Shown here one piece after another: positions 42,819 through 52,634 of a stretch of 64,000 nt of DNA. Both the position numbers and the translations under genes were made by a program. Source of the stretch: Winogradskyella vincentii (GTDB lineage: Bacteria > Bacteroidota > Bacteroidia > Flavobacteriales > Flavobacteriaceae); assembly GCF_020166345.1 (NCBI RefSeq), contig NZ_JAIUJS010000003.1:434001-498000 (forward strand), given 5' to 3'. A model generated the notes under the pieces. That model saw only the letters and a list, made by a program, of their open reading frames with translations, was not told where the DNA came from and did no database searches. Every line of letters starts with the position of its first letter. Positions within the stretch are counted from its first letter, which is position 1.

Positions 42819-44042
42819 TTAGTCTAATAAATCAATGTGCCTATCGTGGTAACCTAAAAGATATAAAACACCGTCTAGACCCATACTTGAAATAGAACTC
42901 TGAGCATTATCCTTAACCTTTGGTTTTGCATGAAAAGCGATACCCAAACCTGCTAAATCTAACATCTTAAGATCATTAGCACCATCACCAACTGCTATTG
43001 TCTGACTAATATCAATACCCATTTTATCTGCAAGTAATTTTAAGTATTCTGCCTTCTTTTCTCCATTTACAATATCTCCAATATAATTACCTGTAAGTTT
43101 GCCATCTTTAATTTCTAATTCATTGGCATAAACATAATCAATGTCTAATTTTTCCTTTAGGTAATTTCCAAAATATGTAAATCCTCCAGAAAGAATAGCA
43201 GTTTTAAAACCATAACTATGGAGCGTATCAATTAACCTACGTGCACCTTTGGTAATAGGTAATCTTTCAGCAACCTGTTGCAAAACCTCTTCGCTAAGAC
43301 CTTTCAATAGTTTCATACGTCTTTCAAAACTCTCGTTAAAGTCTATTTCACCTTGCATTGCAGACTCTGTAATAGCCTTAACTTGTTCTCCAACGCCAGC
43401 TAATTCAGCTAACTCATCAATAACTTCAGTTTGAATGAGTGTAGAGTCCATATCAAAGCAAACCAATCTTCTATTTCGCCTAAATATATTATCCTCTTGG
43501 AAAGCTATATCAACATCTAAATCATGAGCTATCTCCATAAATTTTTCAGTAAAATCGCTCTTATTTTCAATTTTACCCCTTACAGATAATTGGATTGAAG
43601 CTCTTGGATACTCCTCTTCTTTAACTAAGGAAATTCGTCCTGTTAGACGCTTAATAGCATCAATATTTAGATTTTTGTCAGATATAACTTTAGTAACCTC
43701 CGATATTTGTTCAGCAGCAAGTTTTTCTCCAAGAATAGTAATAATGTAGCGATCCTTACCTTGAAGATTCACCCATTTCTCATAATCCTCTTGCGTAATC
43801 GGTGTAAACTTTGCCTGTATACCTAACTCATAGGCCTTAAACAGTAAGTCTTTCAGTACAGAAGCAGATTTTTTACCTGAACTAATCTCAAAAAGAATTC
43901 CCAGTGAAAGTGTATCGTGAATATTAGCTTGACCAATGTCTAAAACTTTTGCACCATATTCCGCCAGTACGCTTGTGAGACTGGATGTTAATCCTGGTTT
44001 ATCTTGTCCTGAAATATTAATTAAAAAAATATCTGTAGCCAC
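42819..44042 (-). CDS. serB: Phosphoserine phosphatase
   Basis: Last step of serine synthesis: O-phosphoserine to serine. 407 residues with two N-terminal ACT-like regulatory regions (about 5-80 and 98-175) and a HAD domain with DMDST at residues 197-201, ILSGGFTYF and VGDGANDLKML. The N-terminal ACT pair suggests allosteric control by an amino acid. Monocistronic or followed by little; next gene upstream is 69 bp away. Confidence 0.94.
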   Translation of the reverse strand: MATDIFLINISGQDKPGLTSSLTSVLAEYGAKVLDIGQANIHDTLSLGILFEISSGKKSASVLKDLLFKAYELGIQAKFTPITQEDYEKWVNLQGKDRYIITILGEKLAAEQISEVTKVISDKNLNIDAIKRLTGRISLVKEEEYPRASIQLSVRGKIENKSDFTEKFMEIAHDLDVDIAFQEDNIFRRNRRLVCFDMDSTLIQTEVIDELAELAGVGEQVKAITESAMQGEIDFNESFERRMKLLKGLSEEVLQQVAERLPITKGARRLIDTLHSYGFKTAILSGGFTYFGNYLKEKLDIDYVYANELEIKDGKLTGNYIGDIVNGEKKAEYLKLLADKMGIDISQTIAVGDGANDLKMLDLAGLGIAFHAKPKVKDNAQSSISSMGLDGVLYLLGYHDRHIDLLD

Positions 44043-44111
44043 TATTCTATTGTGATTAAAGTATTGTAAAATTCAATATTAAAAATGAATAATAAAACTT
44101 TTGTTAAAGTT

Positions 44112-44597
44112 CTATTTTAAAAAACGACTGTGCCAGCTTTCGCTAGCTGGTACTTCCCAATTTTCTTTAAACTCGGCAATGTTGTTAACCAAATTGTTAA
44201 ACACAATGGTATTTTTACTTATCGCTCTATCTTTCGCCATTTTTTTAAACTCTAACAATGGTTTATAAGCAATAAACTCGCCTTGTTTATAAGATACGTT
44301 CATTTTATCCATTAAATCTACATTATATTTTTGTTCTAAACCTTGAATAAAGTGTACAGAAGCATCAATGGAGCAACCTGTTGCGTTATTCAAGTTTTGA
44401 TTTAAAGCAATAACTATAAATCTCTTATAAACAATCTTATAGCCAGATTGAAGATCCTTACCGTGAGCTGTCCAGTTTTCAATAAAAACATCTAGTTCAC
44501 TTTTAAGTTCCTTAATTTCATCATCAGAAAAACTTCGGTTTGCCTGATAAATCCAAACCCTAGATTCGTCTGGTAAAACATCGAAATCTACTAGCAT
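44112..44597 (-). CDS. Conserved flavobacterial protein, unknown
   Basis: 161 residues, soluble, with conserved-looking SRVWIYQANRSF, WTAHGKDL and NNATGCSIDASVHFIQ segments. Homologues are often labelled ABC transporter ATPase, but there is no Walker A, Walker B or signature motif here, so that name should not be carried over. It lies between serB and a small exported protein in a same-strand series. Confidence 0.75.
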   Translation of the reverse strand: MLVDFDVLPDESRVWIYQANRSFSDDEIKELKSELDVFIENWTAHGKDLQSGYKIVYKRFIVIALNQNLNNATGCSIDASVHFIQGLEQKYNVDLMDKMNVSYKQGEFIAYKPLLEFKKMAKDRAISKNTIVFNNLVNNIAEFKENWEVPASESWHSRFLK

Positions 44598-44629
44598 TGT
44601 TTTAAGTCTTTTAAGGATTAAAGTATATC

Positions 44630-45262
44630 TTAAAGTTCTTCAATTTTAGTAATCACTTTTTTAATAATGTATTGTTTTTCACTTAAGTCGAAAAACTCTG
44701 CCTCCCTAAAGGAAACAATAAATGACTTACCAAAACTAGATTTCTTGAGAAGCTCATAGCCCTCAAATTCTTGCGTAATTAGGAATATGTGATTCTTGTC
44801 AAAATCATCTTTGGTTTGAATATATGATATAGCATCATTATTCATGGATACTAACTCTACCTCAATTGAAAGATTTGACGCCTCTTCATCCTCATAGCTC
44901 ATATCGTCATCATCATCCACAATATCAATTAATTCTTCAGTAGAAAAAATAGACATAAAATCATCAACACATATTGTTGCCATGACCATACCCACTTCTT
45001 CTCCTATTTTTTCAAAATTGGTAGATTTTTGTTTGCTAAAATATCTAGACTTTGATTTGTGTTCATTATAACTTGAAATTAAACAAAGACCCAGGGCCAT
45101 TTGCTTGTCATCCATGCTATCATTAGGGTTTATTTTTTTCTTAGAGATACACTCACATGTATCCTCAGCCATTAGCTCTAATACTTCTTCTTTTGATTTG
45201 TTTTGGGCATAAATTAGGTTAAGACCTAAAATGGCAACTAGGGTAATTGTAATTTTCTTCAT
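44630..45262 (-). CDS. Exported protein of unknown function
   Basis: 210 residues with a signal peptide (MKKITITLVAILGLNLIYA). The N-terminal part has a Cys pair in EDTCECISKKK and others in GLCLISSY and TICVDDF, then an acidic linker (DIVDDDDDMSYEDEE), and a C-terminal basic-hydrophobic half. The arrangement resembles small flavobacterial periplasmic proteins without known role. It is 12 bp downstream of the CCG-domain iron-sulfur gene. Confidence 0.7.
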   Translation of the reverse strand: MKKITITLVAILGLNLIYAQNKSKEEVLELMAEDTCECISKKKINPNDSMDDKQMALGLCLISSYNEHKSKSRYFSKQKSTNFEKIGEEVGMVMATICVDDFMSIFSTEELIDIVDDDDDMSYEDEEASNLSIEVELVSMNNDAISYIQTKDDFDKNHIFLITQEFEGYELLKKSSFGKSFIVSFREAEFFDLSEKQYIIKKVITKIEEL

Positions 45263-45274
45263 TTATATATTAAT

Positions 45275-46057
45275 CTATGTGTTCGCAATTAATTCAGCAA
45301 TATCCATGACAGATATTTCACTCTCTTTTTCTTTGAACTTAATGCCGTCTGTCATCATTGTCTTGCAATATGGGCAACCCGTTGCAATAATTTCTGGCTT
45401 TGTTTCTAGAGCATCTTCAGTACGCAGAATATTGATATCCATATCTCCTTTTTCAGGCTCCTTAAACATTTGTGCTCCACCAGCTCCACAACATAACGCT
45501 GTAGATTTGTTTCTCTTCATCTCTACTATAGTTGCGTTGGTTTTGCTCAAAACATCTCTTGGCGCATTATATTCACTATTGGCTCTTCCTAAATAACATG
45601 GGTCGTGAAAGGTAATTCGTTTCCCTTTATAGGTATTGCCCTCTAATGAAAGTCTACCATCATCAATGAGACTCTTTATATATTGCGTATGATGAATTAC
45701 TTCGTAATTACCACCTAAACTTGGATATTCATTTTTTAAGCAGTTGAATGAATGTGGGTCACAAGTTACAATTCGCTTTACTTCGTAAGCATTCAATACC
45801 TCGATATTCATCATAGCTTGCATCTGGAATAAAAACTCATTTCCAGCGCGTTTGGCAACATCACCTGTATTACTTTCTTCAGTGCCTAAAACAGCAAAAT
45901 CTACATTTGCTTTGTTCAGTATCTTTACAAATGCCTTAGTTATTTTCTTAGCTCTATCGTCATAACTGCCAGCAGAACCAACCCAAAACAATATTTCTGG
46001 CTGTTTTCCTTCAGCCATAAATTCTGCCATAGTTCTCACTTTTAGTTCTTCTCCCAT
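45275..46057 (-). CDS. Heterodisulfide-reductase-like (Fe-S)-binding protein with CCG domain
   Basis: 260 residues. The CCG motifs are CDPHSFNCLKNEYP with HDPCYLGR, and LCCGAGGAQMF with GCPYCKTM, as in HdrB/GlcF/LldE proteins that hold a noncubane or 4Fe-4S cluster. Together with the membrane Fe-S protein at 46247 and the small membrane protein between them it looks like an HdrDE-like electron-transfer complex linking quinone to a thiol or FAD partner. Substrate unknown. Confidence 0.87.
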   Translation of the reverse strand: MGEELKVRTMAEFMAEGKQPEILFWVGSAGSYDDRAKKITKAFVKILNKANVDFAVLGTEESNTGDVAKRAGNEFLFQMQAMMNIEVLNAYEVKRIVTCDPHSFNCLKNEYPSLGGNYEVIHHTQYIKSLIDDGRLSLEGNTYKGKRITFHDPCYLGRANSEYNAPRDVLSKTNATIVEMKRNKSTALCCGAGGAQMFKEPEKGDMDINILRTEDALETKPEIIATGCPYCKTMMTDGIKFKEKESEISVMDIAELIANT

Positions 46058-46060
46058 ATA

Positions 46061-46246
46061 TTATACTTTTTTATTATATGTTATTAACAATCCAAGACCT
46101 AATGCTATTAAAAGGCCAGTTATGAATCCACCAAAAAAACCAGTTTCATAATTTGTAATAATATACATTAGGATTAAGGCAATAATAGAAATTACTATTC
46201 CTGCTACTAATCTATATTTTGGCCGTATTTTTAAAATAAAACTCAT
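46061..46246 (-). CDS. Small two-helix membrane protein
   Basis: 61 residues: two hydrophobic segments (about 13-29 and 34-55) joined by a short loop, basic ends. It starts on the base next to the stop of the membrane Fe-S gene and ends 3 bp before the CCG gene, so it belongs to the same transcript and may be a small subunit of that complex. Confidence 0.65.
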   Translation of the reverse strand: MSFILKIRPKYRLVAGIVISIIALILMYIITNYETGFFGGFITGLLIALGLGLLITYNKKV

Positions 46247-47563
46247 TTATTCTTCTTTAGCCCAGTTTAATCTATCCATCTGGTTGTAAGGCCATGGTGC
46301 ACCATTATTTTCAATATTGGTCATCATATTGTTAAGCTCCATAGGTGCAGCACTTTGTTCCATGACCAAATACCTTCTCATTTCTAAGATTATGGATAAT
46401 GGATTTATACTTACGGGACACTCCTCAACACATGCATTACATGTTGTGCATGCCCATAACTCCTCATTACTAATATAATCTCCTAAAAGTTGTTTGCCAT
46501 CATCCTTAAACTCGCCATTATTGGCATCAATATTTTTACCAACCTCCTCTAAACGATCTCTAGTATCCATCATTATTTTACGAGGCGATAATTTTTTGCC
46601 AGTTAAATTGGCAGGACAAGCAGATGTACAACGCCCACACTCCGTACAGGTATAAGCATTCAAGAGCTGTATTTGGTTTAAATCCATTACATCACTAGCC
46701 CCAAATTTAGCGGGCATCTCATCTCCTTCACCTTCAACTGGTGCCGCAAATGGATCGGCATTGGGATCCATCATAAGCTTTACTTCATTTGTAACAGCTT
46801 CTAAATTGTTGAATTTGCCTTTAACCTCAACGCTACCAAAATATGTGTTTGGAAAGGCCAATAATATGTGTAGATGCTTAGAAAAATAGAGGTAATTTAG
46901 AAATACTAATATACCAACTATATGAAGCCACCATGCACTGCGCTCAATTAGATGTAAGGAAGATTCAGACATTCCTTGAAACCAAGGCGCTATAAACTGT
47001 GAAATAATATTTCCAGAACCTAATTCTTGAAATGAGGTATCCGTAGCATTCATTACAAGAAACAGACACATTAATACAACTTCGAAATAAAGAATAATAT
47101 TACCATCATTTTTAGGCCATCCTTTCATCTCAGAACTTAAGAATCGTTTTAACTTAACAACATTTCTTCTAAGCCAAAAAACAACTACAGCAAGCAATAC
47201 CAAAACGGCCAAAACTTCAAAAGCACCAATTAGAAATCCATAAATTGATTCTGGCAATACCTTTAAACCAATGCGGTGTGTGCCTAACAAGCCATCAATA
47301 ATTATTTCTAGAACTTCTATATTAATTATTACAAATCCAATATACACGATAACATGCATGATACCTGCTATAGGACGTTTTACCATTTTACTTTGCCCAA
47401 GCGCTATCCTTGCCATATTTTTCCAGCGTTGAGATTTATTATCACTGGCATCTACTTCTCTACCGAGTTTGATATTGCGGATAAGTTTCTTTACGTTTCT
47501 GGCAAAATAACCTACGCCTAAAACTAAAATTATTGCAAAAAGGATATTAGGTATGTATTCCAT
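46247..47563 (-). CDS. Membrane (Fe-S)-binding oxidoreductase, HdrE/NarI-like plus ferredoxin domain
   Basis: 438 residues. The N-terminal half has about five membrane helices (about 5-21, 70-92, 108-128, 155-175, 210-228) with His residues suited to heme b. The C-terminal half has two 4Fe-4S motifs, CTECGRCTSACP and CTTCNACVEECP. The arrangement resembles quinone-linked subunits that pass electrons to a CCG-domain protein, here encoded at 45275. First gene of a three-gene run. Confidence 0.87.
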   Translation of the reverse strand: MEYIPNILFAIILVLGVGYFARNVKKLIRNIKLGREVDASDNKSQRWKNMARIALGQSKMVKRPIAGIMHVIVYIGFVIINIEVLEIIIDGLLGTHRIGLKVLPESIYGFLIGAFEVLAVLVLLAVVVFWLRRNVVKLKRFLSSEMKGWPKNDGNIILYFEVVLMCLFLVMNATDTSFQELGSGNIISQFIAPWFQGMSESSLHLIERSAWWLHIVGILVFLNYLYFSKHLHILLAFPNTYFGSVEVKGKFNNLEAVTNEVKLMMDPNADPFAAPVEGEGDEMPAKFGASDVMDLNQIQLLNAYTCTECGRCTSACPANLTGKKLSPRKIMMDTRDRLEEVGKNIDANNGEFKDDGKQLLGDYISNEELWACTTCNACVEECPVSINPLSIILEMRRYLVMEQSAAPMELNNMMTNIENNGAPWPYNQMDRLNWAKEE

Positions 47564-47578
47564 ATTGAAATGTTAGGT

Positions 47579-48520
47579 CTAGTTCTTTTGATCTTCTGTT
47601 GGTGCTTGGTATGGTATCTCCTTTTTTGATAAGATACGTCTGTATCTTGCAGGATGAAGTTTAATGTCTAATAATAGCAATTCCATTTCTTTTGAAGCGG
47701 CTTCTAAATTATTATATAGGGAATCATCATTTAATAATTTACCGATTGTACCCTCGTTATTGTCAATGGTTTGAAGCATATTCTGTACACCAACCAAAGT
47801 CTTGTTTAAATTATCTATAGTTTCTGACAAACCTGCCTCTTTAATCTCATTTGAAAGTTCACTTAAATCTTTACTCGCCTTGTCAAAATTGTCTAGTACA
47901 GAAGCAATCTTTTCATCATTAGTTGCTATAACACTTTGTATTGAATTTGACAGATCCTTAAATGACTTTAGAGTTTCATTTAATTCTGCTATTGTATTTT
48001 TCAGACTTCCTTCACTTTCGTCGATTACCATAGTGTTAATACTAGTCATTAACGTATCTGCCGAACGGATTGCACTATCTAAATCAGTACTAATACCAGA
48101 AAAATTATTTTTTAAAGTTGTAATTAACCCAGGCTGAACTTCTGAAGATATAAAATCACCAGATTTTGCTATATCATTATCATTAGCCCTAATAATGGCT
48201 AGCGCATTACCACCCATCAAACCTGTTTCATAAAGCCTAATCGTACTATTTTTAGAAAATACTAGTTTAGGACTTACCGAAAATTCAACTCGTGTCTTTC
48301 CAGTTTTAAATTCATAACTGATATCTTCTATTTTACCAACTTTATTGCCACGGATGGTAACTGGTGACGACATACTTAGAGCATTATAATCAAACTCTGT
48401 ATAATAGGTGTTTGTTGTTGTGAAAAGGTCTTCACCTTTTAAATATGAAAATAGATATATAAAAAGTGCTATTCCGGAAAGTACGAGAATAGCGGTTTTA
48501 ATTTCTCTTGAGATCTTCAA
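47579..48520 (-). CDS. MlaD/MCE-domain lipid-transport protein
   Basis: 313 residues: one N-terminal membrane helix (about 7-24), then an MCE domain (about 38-115, YNALSMSSPVTIRGNKVGKIEDISYEF), then a long helical region (about 140-290) that could form a coiled channel between membranes. Such proteins bind phospholipid and move it across the periplasm. No permease or ATPase of an Mla system is next to it. It lies 54 bp after the amidase gene. Confidence 0.88.
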   Translation of the reverse strand: MKISREIKTAILVLSGIALFIYLFSYLKGEDLFTTTNTYYTEFDYNALSMSSPVTIRGNKVGKIEDISYEFKTGKTRVEFSVSPKLVFSKNSTIRLYETGLMGGNALAIIRANDNDIAKSGDFISSEVQPGLITTLKNNFSGISTDLDSAIRSADTLMTSINTMVIDESEGSLKNTIAELNETLKSFKDLSNSIQSVIATNDEKIASVLDNFDKASKDLSELSNEIKEAGLSETIDNLNKTLVGVQNMLQTIDNNEGTIGKLLNDDSLYNNLEAASKEMELLLLDIKLHPARYRRILSKKEIPYQAPTEDQKN

Positions 48521-48574
48521 TTGGTATCAATTTGATTGTAAACAAAATTAGGAATATTTTTATTAATAATGTTT

Positions 48575-49693
48575 CTAATTTGTTGATGATTTCAACACGT
48601 CAGAAACATCAATCCTTTCCCCATTTTTATAAGCAACCACAAAGCTAGATGTATAGCCTTTAGTTTTAGCTTCTTGCAGCAATTGTTTTACTTTACTGTA
48701 ATCTGAAGTATTACCGTAATAATATTTGTAAAGATTCCCAAACTTGTCTTTAGTAATATCTGATAGTCCATTAAAATTGTAGGATTTAGGAGCAAGATTT
48801 TTAGAGCTTGCAGCAATTTGTACTTTAAACGTTACACCACTGTATACTTGAGGTAAATCCTCATATTCATTTGAAATATCTTCATTCAATCCTGCAATAT
48901 TTGTACTAATATTCTGATCTAACTCTTTTTTATATGCTATAATAGCATCTTTAATAGCGGTAGCTATTTTAGCTTGCCCACTTTTAGAATTTAAGTAAGC
49001 TCCTTCTTTTTTATTTGTAATAAACCCTGTTTCTATGAGTACACTTGGCATATATGTGTTGTGCATTACCCAGAGACTAGCTTGTTTAATGCCTCTACTC
49101 TTTCTTTTTAGCTTACCAGAAAAATTATCTTCAATTTTACGTGCTAAAATTATACTCTGTTCCACATATACTTCTTGCTCAATACCAATCGCTATAGTAG
49201 ACTCAAGCGAACTAGGATCGAAACCAGCATAATTCTCTTCATAATTATCTTCTAAAAAAATAACTTCATTTTCTGCTTTCGCAACAGACATGTTTCGTTC
49301 AGAATTTTTAGCACCAAGTACAAATGTTTCGGTACCATAAGCTTGGGTGTGGTGTGCATTACAGTGTATAGACACAAATAGATCAGCATCTGCTTTATTT
49401 GCTATTTTCGCTCTGTTTTTTAAGGTAACAAAGACATCCGTTTTACGCGTATAAATCACTTTAAATTCAGGGTTTTTCTCAAGTTCTTTTCCAACCTTCA
49501 TAGCAATTTTTAAAGCGATATCTTTTTCTTTATAACCATTCTTAGTAGGACGACCAGGATCATGACCACCATGACCAGCATCAATCACTACAACAAATCT
49601 ATCATCTTGAGCATACACTGAATTAAGTGATGTTAAATAAGTGATAAATGTGAGAACAAATAATACTATTATATAACGACGTTCCGTTTGCAT
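48575..49693 (-). CDS. N-acetylmuramoyl-L-alanine amidase with SPOR-like end
   Basis: Cleaves the bond between muramic acid and the stem peptide in peptidoglycan, as in cell separation. 372 residues: signal peptide, then the Amidase_3 domain with zinc ligands seen in DAGHGGHDPG, the Glu in YKEKDIALK, and HCNAH, and the catalytic Glu in LIETGFITN. The last about 80 residues (VTFKVQIAASSKN, YKYYYGNTSDYSKVKQLLQ) resemble a SPOR domain that binds denuded glycan. Divergent from lptD. Confidence 0.92.
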   Translation of the reverse strand: MQTERRYIIVLFVLTFITYLTSLNSVYAQDDRFVVVIDAGHGGHDPGRPTKNGYKEKDIALKIAMKVGKELEKNPEFKVIYTRKTDVFVTLKNRAKIANKADADLFVSIHCNAHHTQAYGTETFVLGAKNSERNMSVAKAENEVIFLEDNYEENYAGFDPSSLESTIAIGIEQEVYVEQSIILARKIEDNFSGKLKRKSRGIKQASLWVMHNTYMPSVLIETGFITNKKEGAYLNSKSGQAKIATAIKDAIIAYKKELDQNISTNIAGLNEDISNEYEDLPQVYSGVTFKVQIAASSKNLAPKSYNFNGLSDITKDKFGNLYKYYYGNTSDYSKVKQLLQEAKTKGYTSSFVVAYKNGERIDVSDVLKSSTN

Positions 49694-49801
49694 ATTTAAT
49701 TTAACGATTTAAAAACTCAGTTATTACCCATTATTAATGGTTAACAAACATTTTTAAACTTTGTAATTTTAATAATTAATCACAAAAAAATATCTGTACT
49801 T

Positions 49802-52567
49802 TTGGCGTTTCAAAAACCGAGCCATACTTTTACAAAAATACATTTAAAAGGATTGCGTACAAATAGCCTACACATACTTTTTACCTTGAGTTTTACAGTG
49901 CTTATCAACACTTTGAGCTTGGCGCAAGAATTACCAAAAAAGAACAAAAAAATTCCTGCAAGAGAATTAGATGACCGTATGCCAGTAAGGGCAGATTCGT
50001 TAATTAACAGACCAGTTAAAACAATAGAGATAGACACTACTGAACAAGATTCTATAAAAAAAGACGAATTTCTAAAGGACGTAGTAACTTATAAGGCCTC
50101 TGATTATGTAGCAGTTAACCAAAAAAAGCAAAAAATTTATTTGTTTAATGAAGCAGTGGTTCAGTATGAGGACATGGAGATTAAGGCTGGTGTAATTGAA
50201 ATTGATTACAGTAAAAATTTAGTTTATGCTGGCCGACTAAAAGATTCTACTGGTTACTCGCAAAAACCTGTCTTTACCCAAGGTGCTAATGTCATTGAAC
50301 CTGATTCAATCATTTTTAACACGGATACAAGAAGAGCTTTAATCTTTAATTCTGTTACAGAGCAAAGTGGCGGTACTGTTATCGCAGAACGTACCAAACG
50401 CGAAAATGACTCTGTCTATTTTATTGGTAGGGGAAAATTTACCACATCAGAGAACATTGAAGATCCAGAATACTACATTTTGATGAATAGGGCCAAAATC
50501 GTACCGAACAAGAAAATTGTTACGGGTTTAAGCCAAATGTACATATATGATGTACCGACACCTATAGCCATACCATTTGCGTACTTTCCTATGTCTAAAA
50601 AACAAACCTCAGGAATAATTTTCCCATCATTTGGTGAAGACACTGGTAATGACAGAGGGTACTTTTTGCAAAATGGAGGTTATTATTTTGCTATTAGCGA
50701 CTACTTAGATCTTGCTATATTAGGTGATTATTACACAAACGGGAGTTATGGGTTTAGAGTAGACAACAATTACGCCGTTAGGTATAAGTTTAGAGGTAAT
50801 ATTAGTTTTAGATACGAGAATTTATTGAATAGCGAGCGTGGGTTCCCAGACTTTGCCCAAAGCACTATTTATAATTTTAGGTGGTCGCACAATCAAGATG
50901 CAAAAGCTAATCCAAATTCTCGCTTTTCGGCCTCGGTGAATTTGGGTAGTTCTGAATATTACCAAAGATCCATAAATCAGCTAAATCAATCTAATTTTTT
51001 AAATAATACACTTGCATCTTCGGTTTCTTATTCTAAAACTTTTAAAGGAGAACCACAAGTAAACTTAAATGTAACAGCCACACACTCTCAAAATACAAAT
51101 ACAGAATCAATTAATTTAACTTTACCAACTGTACAGGCTTCTATGAGTAGAGTTTTTCCATTTGCCCCTAAATCTGGTGCCAAAAAGGGAATCATTCAAA
51201 ATATAAACTTTCAGGTAAATACTAGAGGCGAATATCGTATCAATACTACTGATTCCTTGTTTGGGAAAAGTGAAATGTTTGATGACGCACTGGCAGGAAT
51301 GAAACATACAGTACCACTTACGACTAATTTTAAAGTTTTTAATCATTTCAGTGTGAGTGCAAGTACAAATATTGAGGAAACATGGACATTAAAAACCATT
51401 AGACGCTTTTATGACACAAGCCTCGATGAAGTTGTTACTACAGATATCAATGGCTTTGATAGATTTATGACATATAATTTTAGCACTAGTATAGGTACGA
51501 CGCTTTATGGTATGTTCAACTTTGAAAAAGAAGGAAAAGATCCTAAGATTCAAGCCATACGGCATGTAGTTCGACCCTCGCTTTCATACAGTATTACTCC
51601 AGCTTTCGATCAGTACTATGAGACTTATGAAGTAATCGATGCAGATGGCACAACAACTGAAGAATATACGAGGTTTGAGAACTCATTATTTGGTAGGCCC
51701 AGCAACAATTATTCTAGTAGTGTTGGTATGTCTATTGGTAATAATTTTGAGGCTAAAATACGTGATAAAGATTCAACTAAGACAGAACCAAAAAAGGTCT
51801 TTTTACTTAATAACCTCAACTTTTCAACTGCCTATGATTTGGCTGCAGATTCGTTAAGTTGGAGCCCAGTAAGAGTTACAGGTGGTACTCAGATTCTCAA
51901 TAAAAAGATGAATATTAACTTTGGTATGACATTAGACCCTTATGCGTTAGATAGTAACAATAATAAAATCAACACTTTTAATATTGATAATGGTGGTAGC
52001 CTATTCAGACTAACTTCTGCTAATATGAATATTAGTTACACGCTATCAAATGAAAGTTTTGGAGGTGGTGATGACGAAGAAGATAGTGCTTCATCAAGAG
52101 AGGCTGCAAGGTCTGGTGGTAGAACTGACGGTCTATTTGGAAAAACACAAGACTTCGCCGACAAAAGACTTTCTGATAGAGACAAAGATAATAATGAGGA
52201 AGAAGAAAATAACGAATTTTATAATTACAAAATGCCGTGGTCTTTACGTTTATCATATGCAGTTAATTATGCGAATACTAGACGACAGAACCAGATTTCC
52301 TCAAATTCATTAATGTTTTCTGGTGACTTAGAATTATCGCCGAGATGGTCAATAGGTGCTTCATCGGGTTACGATTTTCTCAATAAGGGTTTTACATTTA
52401 CTCAATTACGTTTTGAACGAGATTTATTGAGTTGGCGTATGAATTTTACTTGGGTACCTTTTAGTGATCGTTCGTCTTGGAACTTTTTTATAGGCATAAA
52501 ATCTAACTTATTAAAAGACTTGAAATACGACCAAAGACGTCAACCAGATCAACGTTTAGGAAACTAA
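49802..52567 (+). CDS. lptD: LPS-assembly outer-membrane protein LptD
   Basis: 921 residues placing lipopolysaccharide in the outer leaflet. An OstA-like N-terminal domain (about 80-200, VNQKKQKIYLFNEAVVQYEDMEIKAG) precedes a long beta-barrel beginning near IPFAYFPMSKKQTSGIIFPSFG, typical of Bacteroidota LptD. The start is uncertain: the frame opens with TTG 49802 and contains no ATG before the signal peptide; TTG 49853 (MRTNSLHILFTLSF) would also give a proper one. Divergent from the amidase gene. Confidence 0.92.
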   Translation: MAFQKPSHTFTKIHLKGLRTNSLHILFTLSFTVLINTLSLAQELPKKNKKIPARELDDRMPVRADSLINRPVKTIEIDTTEQDSIKKDEFLKDVVTYKASDYVAVNQKKQKIYLFNEAVVQYEDMEIKAGVIEIDYSKNLVYAGRLKDSTGYSQKPVFTQGANVIEPDSIIFNTDTRRALIFNSVTEQSGGTVIAERTKRENDSVYFIGRGKFTTSENIEDPEYYILMNRAKIVPNKKIVTGLSQMYIYDVPTPIAIPFAYFPMSKKQTSGIIFPSFGEDTGNDRGYFLQNGGYYFAISDYLDLAILGDYYTNGSYGFRVDNNYAVRYKFRGNISFRYENLLNSERGFPDFAQSTIYNFRWSHNQDAKANPNSRFSASVNLGSSEYYQRSINQLNQSNFLNNTLASSVSYSKTFKGEPQVNLNVTATHSQNTNTESINLTLPTVQASMSRVFPFAPKSGAKKGIIQNINFQVNTRGEYRINTTDSLFGKSEMFDDALAGMKHTVPLTTNFKVFNHFSVSASTNIEETWTLKTIRRFYDTSLDEVVTTDINGFDRFMTYNFSTSIGTTLYGMFNFEKEGKDPKIQAIRHVVRPSLSYSITPAFDQYYETYEVIDADGTTTEEYTRFENSLFGRPSNNYSSSVGMSIGNNFEAKIRDKDSTKTEPKKVFLLNNLNFSTAYDLAADSLSWSPVRVTGGTQILNKKMNINFGMTLDPYALDSNNNKINTFNIDNGGSLFRLTSANMNISYTLSNESFGGGDDEEDSASSREAARSGGRTDGLFGKTQDFADKRLSDRDKDNNEEEENNEFYNYKMPWSLRLSYAVNYANTRRQNQISSNSLMFSGDLELSPRWSIGASSGYDFLNKGFTFTQLRFERDLLSWRMNFTWVPFSDRSSWNFFIGIKSNLLKDLKYDQRRQPDQRLGN

Positions 52568-52634
52568 CCTGATTAATTTAAAGGTATTTTTCTAAATTTA
52601 GTTCACCAACAAACAATACCCTAATTTATGTAAG

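Noticed and set aside
49797..49804. TACTTTTG as lptD -7 box
   Set aside because: It overlaps the TTG start codon and has no TTTG at -33 distance; a chance match is as likely unless the start is at 49853.
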